Assembly: GCF_900090045.1 (NCBI RefSeq)
Contig: NC_041783.1
Location: 186,001-250,000 of the forward strand
DNA length: 64,000 bases
Source: Plasmodium malariae
Taxonomy: Eukaryota > Apicomplexa > Aconoidasida > Haemosporida > Plasmodiidae
Direction: 5' to 3'
The position numbers were made by a program, and so were the translations under genes. The notes under the pieces were generated by a model, which was not told where the DNA came from, made no database searches, and worked only from the letters and a program-made list of their open reading frames with translations. Numbering within the stretch: position 1 is the first letter of the stretch; every line of letters starts with the position of its first letter. This document shows, piece by piece, positions 61,011 to 64,000 of the stretch.

Positions 61011-61591
61011 TAAATCGTAATGACGCATATTCCACCAGGCTCTCACAAATGCTATATATGTGGGCACTTACACAATAACGTATCTATACCTACACATAAG
61101 CTCACATACATTTATATATACACGTACAGATAGAAATATTTAGCACTGAGTAAACCCTTCCTTTGCTTCGCACTCCTTACTGTCACTTTGTTCTTCTAAT
61201 ATTTAATTCTCAAAAATATAAATAATCGTGTTATTTACTCTCCCTTTTTTCTCCTCTTAAAAATGTGCAAAAATATCCGGAAAAATTCTTAGTAATAATC
61301 TCCTTTTATGACATCATAAGGTCGTGAAAACTTAGATAAAATTACAAATAATAGCATACACACACACATACACACATTTAGTTAGTATATGCTTATGATT
61401 AATTATTCTTCCATTAAATGTGGAAAATAATGTCTCATAGTTTTAGACATACCCGCGCACGTACCCATACACACACATGTATTTATATGTGTATATAGGA
61501 AAAGAAAAAAAAAAAATAATTAACTCGCTTAGTGGATACTTAGGTGACATTACTTCCTATATTTTTATTCTGAGCCTGCACATTCGCAAAA

Positions 61592-61641
<50 letters not shown>
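61592..61641. repeat. TA microsatellite
   Basis: A pure TA run of about 50 bp in the WD40/RSP4-6 divergent spacer. Confidence 0.9.
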
Positions 61642-61648
<7 letters not shown>

Positions 61649-62190
61649 TGCATATTAGTACAAATATACACTTCCATTCATATGAACACGCGCTTATTTG
61701 TAGTTCCTTTTCACTTCAAAAGTTATCTTTTTATCCTATCTCCCTCTTTTAGCATTTCTTTTTTTTCGAGTTCTGAAATAAATATGCGCTTTATTCCTAC
61801 TATTACTAAGTGGAAAAACTAAATTGTAAACCAAATAGTAAATCAAAATTATTACGCGATAAAATTCGCCATTTTTCTAACTTTTCCTTTTGTATGTTTA
61901 TAATAACAAAAAAGGAACGAGTAATAAGTAGGGAGAAGGAGAGAGGAGGAAAATTTTAGAATTTACTAGCTGTCTAAAGGGTTATAATTTCCATTTTTCT
62001 TTCTTTCATCTTTTTTTTTTTTTTTTTTGCTCCTATAACCTTTCGCACTTCTCTTGTGCCCCATAATACAGAAAATATTTGTTATCCTTTGATAGTTAAC
62101 TGCAACGATACGTTAAACTAGGTACCTTCTTAAAATTGTTCATACCTACTTTAATTTCTATTTTATTAAAAGGGGGATCAACAAAATTTA

Positions 62191-62270
62191 CATATACATA
62201 TAGATACATATACATATATATACATATAGATACATATACATATATATACATATAGATACATATACATATA
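62191..62270. repeat. 26-bp tandem repeat (3 copies)
   Basis: TAGATACATATACATATA recurs at 62201, 62227 and 62253, a 26-bp period, followed by degenerate copies to about 62300. Confidence 0.88.
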
Positions 62271-62499
62271 AATATATAAACATATAAATACATATACATA
62301 TATATATATATAATACATACGTATATAATCTGATAATTTTCCATTATCTTTAAAACTTTTCTTTGGTTCCCCACTTGTATGTTTTATTTACGCTAATACA
62401 AGAAAATAAAATTTTCCATTATTGTGTGTAGCACTGTCATCCAGTATTTAGAAGGCTACCGGCGTGAACGCTAAGATGTTCCAAAATCGATATTTTATT

Positions 62500-62562
62500 T
62501 TTCCTGTTTTTCCTGTTTTTCCTGTTTTTCCTGATTTTTCTGTTTTTCCTGTTTTTCCTGTA
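62500..62562 (+). repeat. TTTTTCCTG 9-bp tandem repeat
   Basis: About seven units of TTTTTCCTG, with one TTTTTCTG-type variant, lie 180-240 bp upstream of the RSP4/6 start, probably in its 5' leader or promoter. They are pyrimidine-rich on the + strand. Confidence 0.85.
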
Positions 62563-62738
62563 TTTTTATCTTTATTATTTTGTTCATATTATTACTATTC
62601 ATATCATTATTATTCACGTCATTATTTTACTTATTTATTTTTTTTTTTCTATTTTGCTATTTTTTTTGTCCTAAGTGTTCTTTCTAGAGTGCCTCTTCAC
62701 AAACGCAACTCTTGACACCCCAACCTAAAAACAAATAA

Positions 62739-64000
62739 ATGAAGAGCAATTTACTTTTATCCTTAAATAATGCAAAAGATTATTTAAAGAAGAGAAACGA
62801 AAATGGGGAGTCCGTGTACGATCATATATGTGATATAATAAATTTTATTGTAGTGGAGAAACCAGATAAATGTTATGAAAATTTTGAGATAATATCAAGT
62901 CATATAAAGGAAAGTAAAAAAAATGGTTGTACTAGTAGTAATGATGTTAATAGTAATAAAGTAGGACAAATAGATTTGAAGGATAACAATTTAGATAATT
63001 ATATTTTAAGTGATTATATAAAGAAAAAAAAAGAATGGCTAGAAAAAATTAAGTTCCTATTTCAAAAGAGTTCAGAAAATAAGCCCATTCGTTTACCCTT
63101 TATAAGAAATTTGTATGAACAGGTCAAATTAATAAATTGGGCTGGTTACAATATTAAAAAAGATTTAATATGTTACATTAATAACTCCATAAAACAGATA
63201 CTAAAACAATACAAGGAAGAATTAATATCATTAAACTTTTGGGGAATACTTAAGGGAATAAAAAATGATTACTATATACTAGAGGGTCAACTCAAAAAGG
63301 ATACTAATATTTTTTCGCGTAAGAAAAAAAACTCCATATATTCTGACGACTCTACTCGTGAGGTATCGTCAAATGGTGGATCTTCTTCATCAATCCTCAA
63401 AAATGATAATAGCAGCAGAGGCAGAGGAAGTAGAGACAATGACAGCAGAAGTAATGAAAGTAGAAACAGTAGCAACAGAGACAGTAACAGCAGAGGTAAT
63501 AATCACAGCGACAATGACGATGAACTATACGACAAAAGAGGGGACAAAGGAAGAAGGGGAAAAACAAAGAGACCAGGAAGAGAGAAAAGAAAACCTTCTA
63601 GTAGTGGCAAGTACGCGTATACAAAGGAGGACTACAACCATTTTAATAAAAATGTAAATAAACATGTATATTGGGTTTCAATTAATGGAACAGATAAATG
63701 GATTTTATTAAAATTTACGACACCAGAATATATTAAAATAGCTAGTCAAACGAACAAAATTCTTACTGGCAATATGAATCATATAATAACATCCTTTCCT
63801 AATATTGCTATAAAAGAAAAACATTACCTAAGAGCCATTATTTCTATCATCTCGTCCAATACACATATATCACCTAAAAATTATTATATTTCAAAAAGTA
63901 AAAACAAAATAAATAGAAAAAAAAAAAGGAAAAAGAGAAGAAACAATCGAGGTAATGATGAAGGGGAACAAGATGAAGAGGAGAACGAAGAGGATGACGA
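62739..64000 (+). CDS. Radial spoke head protein RSP4/RSP6 homologue (partial)
   Basis: Open from Met at 62739, with an in-frame TAA just upstream, to the window edge: 420 codons, 3' end missing. RSP4/6 proteins form the radial spoke head that links axonemal doublets to the central pair; in Plasmodium only the male gamete builds a flagellum, so that stage is inferred. The family signature is strong: SVYDHICDIINFIVVEKPD (about 25-43), PIRLPFIRNLYEQ then INWAGYNI, WGILKGIKNDYYILEG, VYWVSINGTDKW, then ILTGNMNHIITSFP, and HYLRAIISIISSNTHISPKN. An Arg/Ser/Asn-rich insert (about 205-295) interrupts the domain, and an acidic tract begins at the edge. No intron is apparent. Confidence 0.92.
   Translation, partial: MKSNLLLSLNNAKDYLKKRNENGESVYDHICDIINFIVVEKPDKCYENFEIISSHIKESKKNGCTSSNDVNSNKVGQIDLKDNNLDNYILSDYIKKKKEWLEKIKFLFQKSSENKPIRLPFIRNLYEQVKLINWAGYNIKKDLICYINNSIKQILKQYKEELISLNFWGILKGIKNDYYILEGQLKKDTNIFSRKKKNSIYSDDSTREVSSNGGSSSSILKNDNSSRGRGSRDNDSRSNESRNSSNRDSNSRGNNHSDNDDELYDKRGDKGRRGKTKRPGREKRKPSSSGKYAYTKEDYNHFNKNVNKHVYWVSINGTDKWILLKFTTPEYIKIASQTNKILTGNMNHIITSFPNIAIKEKHYLRAIISIISSNTHISPKNYYISKSKNKINRKKKRKKRRNNRGNDEGEQDEEENEEDD

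Larger units (their letters stand above)
60879..62738. other. Divergent promoter region, WD40 / RSP4-6
   Basis: About 1.9 kb between two divergent starts. It includes a 20-bp direct repeat (60932-61010), a TA microsatellite (61592-61641), T runs (about 62011-62028), a 26-bp repeat (62191-62270) and TTTTTCCTG repeats (about 62500-62560). No additional gene called; the frames at 61477-61752 and 62464-62715 are repeat translations. Confidence 0.55.

Noticed and set aside
62464..62715. Frame encoding Phe-Pro-Val repeats upstream of RSP4/6
   Set aside because: Direct translation of the 9-bp TTTTTCCTG repeat; followed by random Phe/Tyr-rich sequence.
1..64000. Mobile elements, CRISPR arrays, viral genes or bacterial-style operons
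   Set aside because: No transposase, reverse transcriptase, spacer-repeat array or terminal inverted repeats were found; all repeats are simple tandem or coding repeats.

Overview
This is a window of a malaria-parasite (Plasmodium) nuclear chromosome. The evidence is the very high A+T content, long poly-A/poly-T and (TA)n tracts, Asn-, Lys- and Glu-rich low-complexity insertions in conserved proteins, small T-rich introns with GTA..AG borders, and Apicomplexa-specific genes: an apicoplast-type SufD with a leader and a CPW-WPC protein. The gene order (sufD, CPW-WPC, CK2 beta, NOT1, PheRS beta, syntaxin, SNF2L) matches what I recall of the left part of P. falciparum chromosome 11. Coding sequence does not look like P. 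falciparum or the GC-richer vivax group. A P. malariae- or P. ovale-like species fits, but the sequence alone does not settle it.

Layout. 1-4 kb: a gene-poor stretch with two tRNA genes, Gly(UCC) on + and Leu(CAA) on -. 4-8 kb: SufD (+). 8.8-12.7 kb: a 13-exon CPW-WPC secreted protein (-), including an 11-nt micro-exon. 15.2-16.7 kb: an ARP4-type actin-related protein (+). 19.3-20.0 kb: casein kinase 2 regulatory subunit (+). 23.1-33.2 kb: NOT1, the scaffold of the CCR4-NOT deadenylase (+), interrupted by a one-base frame break in a 26-A run. 34.5 kb: a 61-residue protein resembling an RIIa docking domain (+). 34.7-37.0 kb: phenylalanyl-tRNA synthetase beta (-, 3 exons). 39.3-41.2 kb: a Qa-SNARE/syntaxin (-, 4 exons). 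42.3-47.7 kb: an ISWI/SNF2L chromatin remodeller (-, 5 exons). 50.4-54.2 kb: an F-BAR-like protein (-, 2 exons). 56.6-58.2 kb: an ER thioredoxin-fold protein ending in KDEL (+, 2 exons). 59.1-60.9 kb: a WD40 protein (-). 62.7 kb to the window edge: a radial spoke head RSP4/6 homologue (+, partial).

The genes are not an operon. They are separate eukaryotic units covering chromatin (ARP4-like, SNF2L), mRNA turnover (NOT1), kinase regulation (CK2 beta), translation (PheRS, tRNAs), the secretory pathway (syntaxin, KDEL protein, F-BAR), the apicoplast (SufD) and sexual or flagellar biology (CPW-WPC, RSP4/6, possibly the RIIa-like protein). Exon structures were built by hand from splice consensus, phase continuity and family conservation; RNA data would be the decisive test. 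I saw no mobile element, CRISPR array or wholly new multigene system. The best leads are the NOT1 homopolymer frame break and 40-A run, the CPW-WPC micro-exon, the degenerate nucleotide-binding loops of the ARP4-like protein, the F-BAR-like protein, and the RIIa-like small gene.
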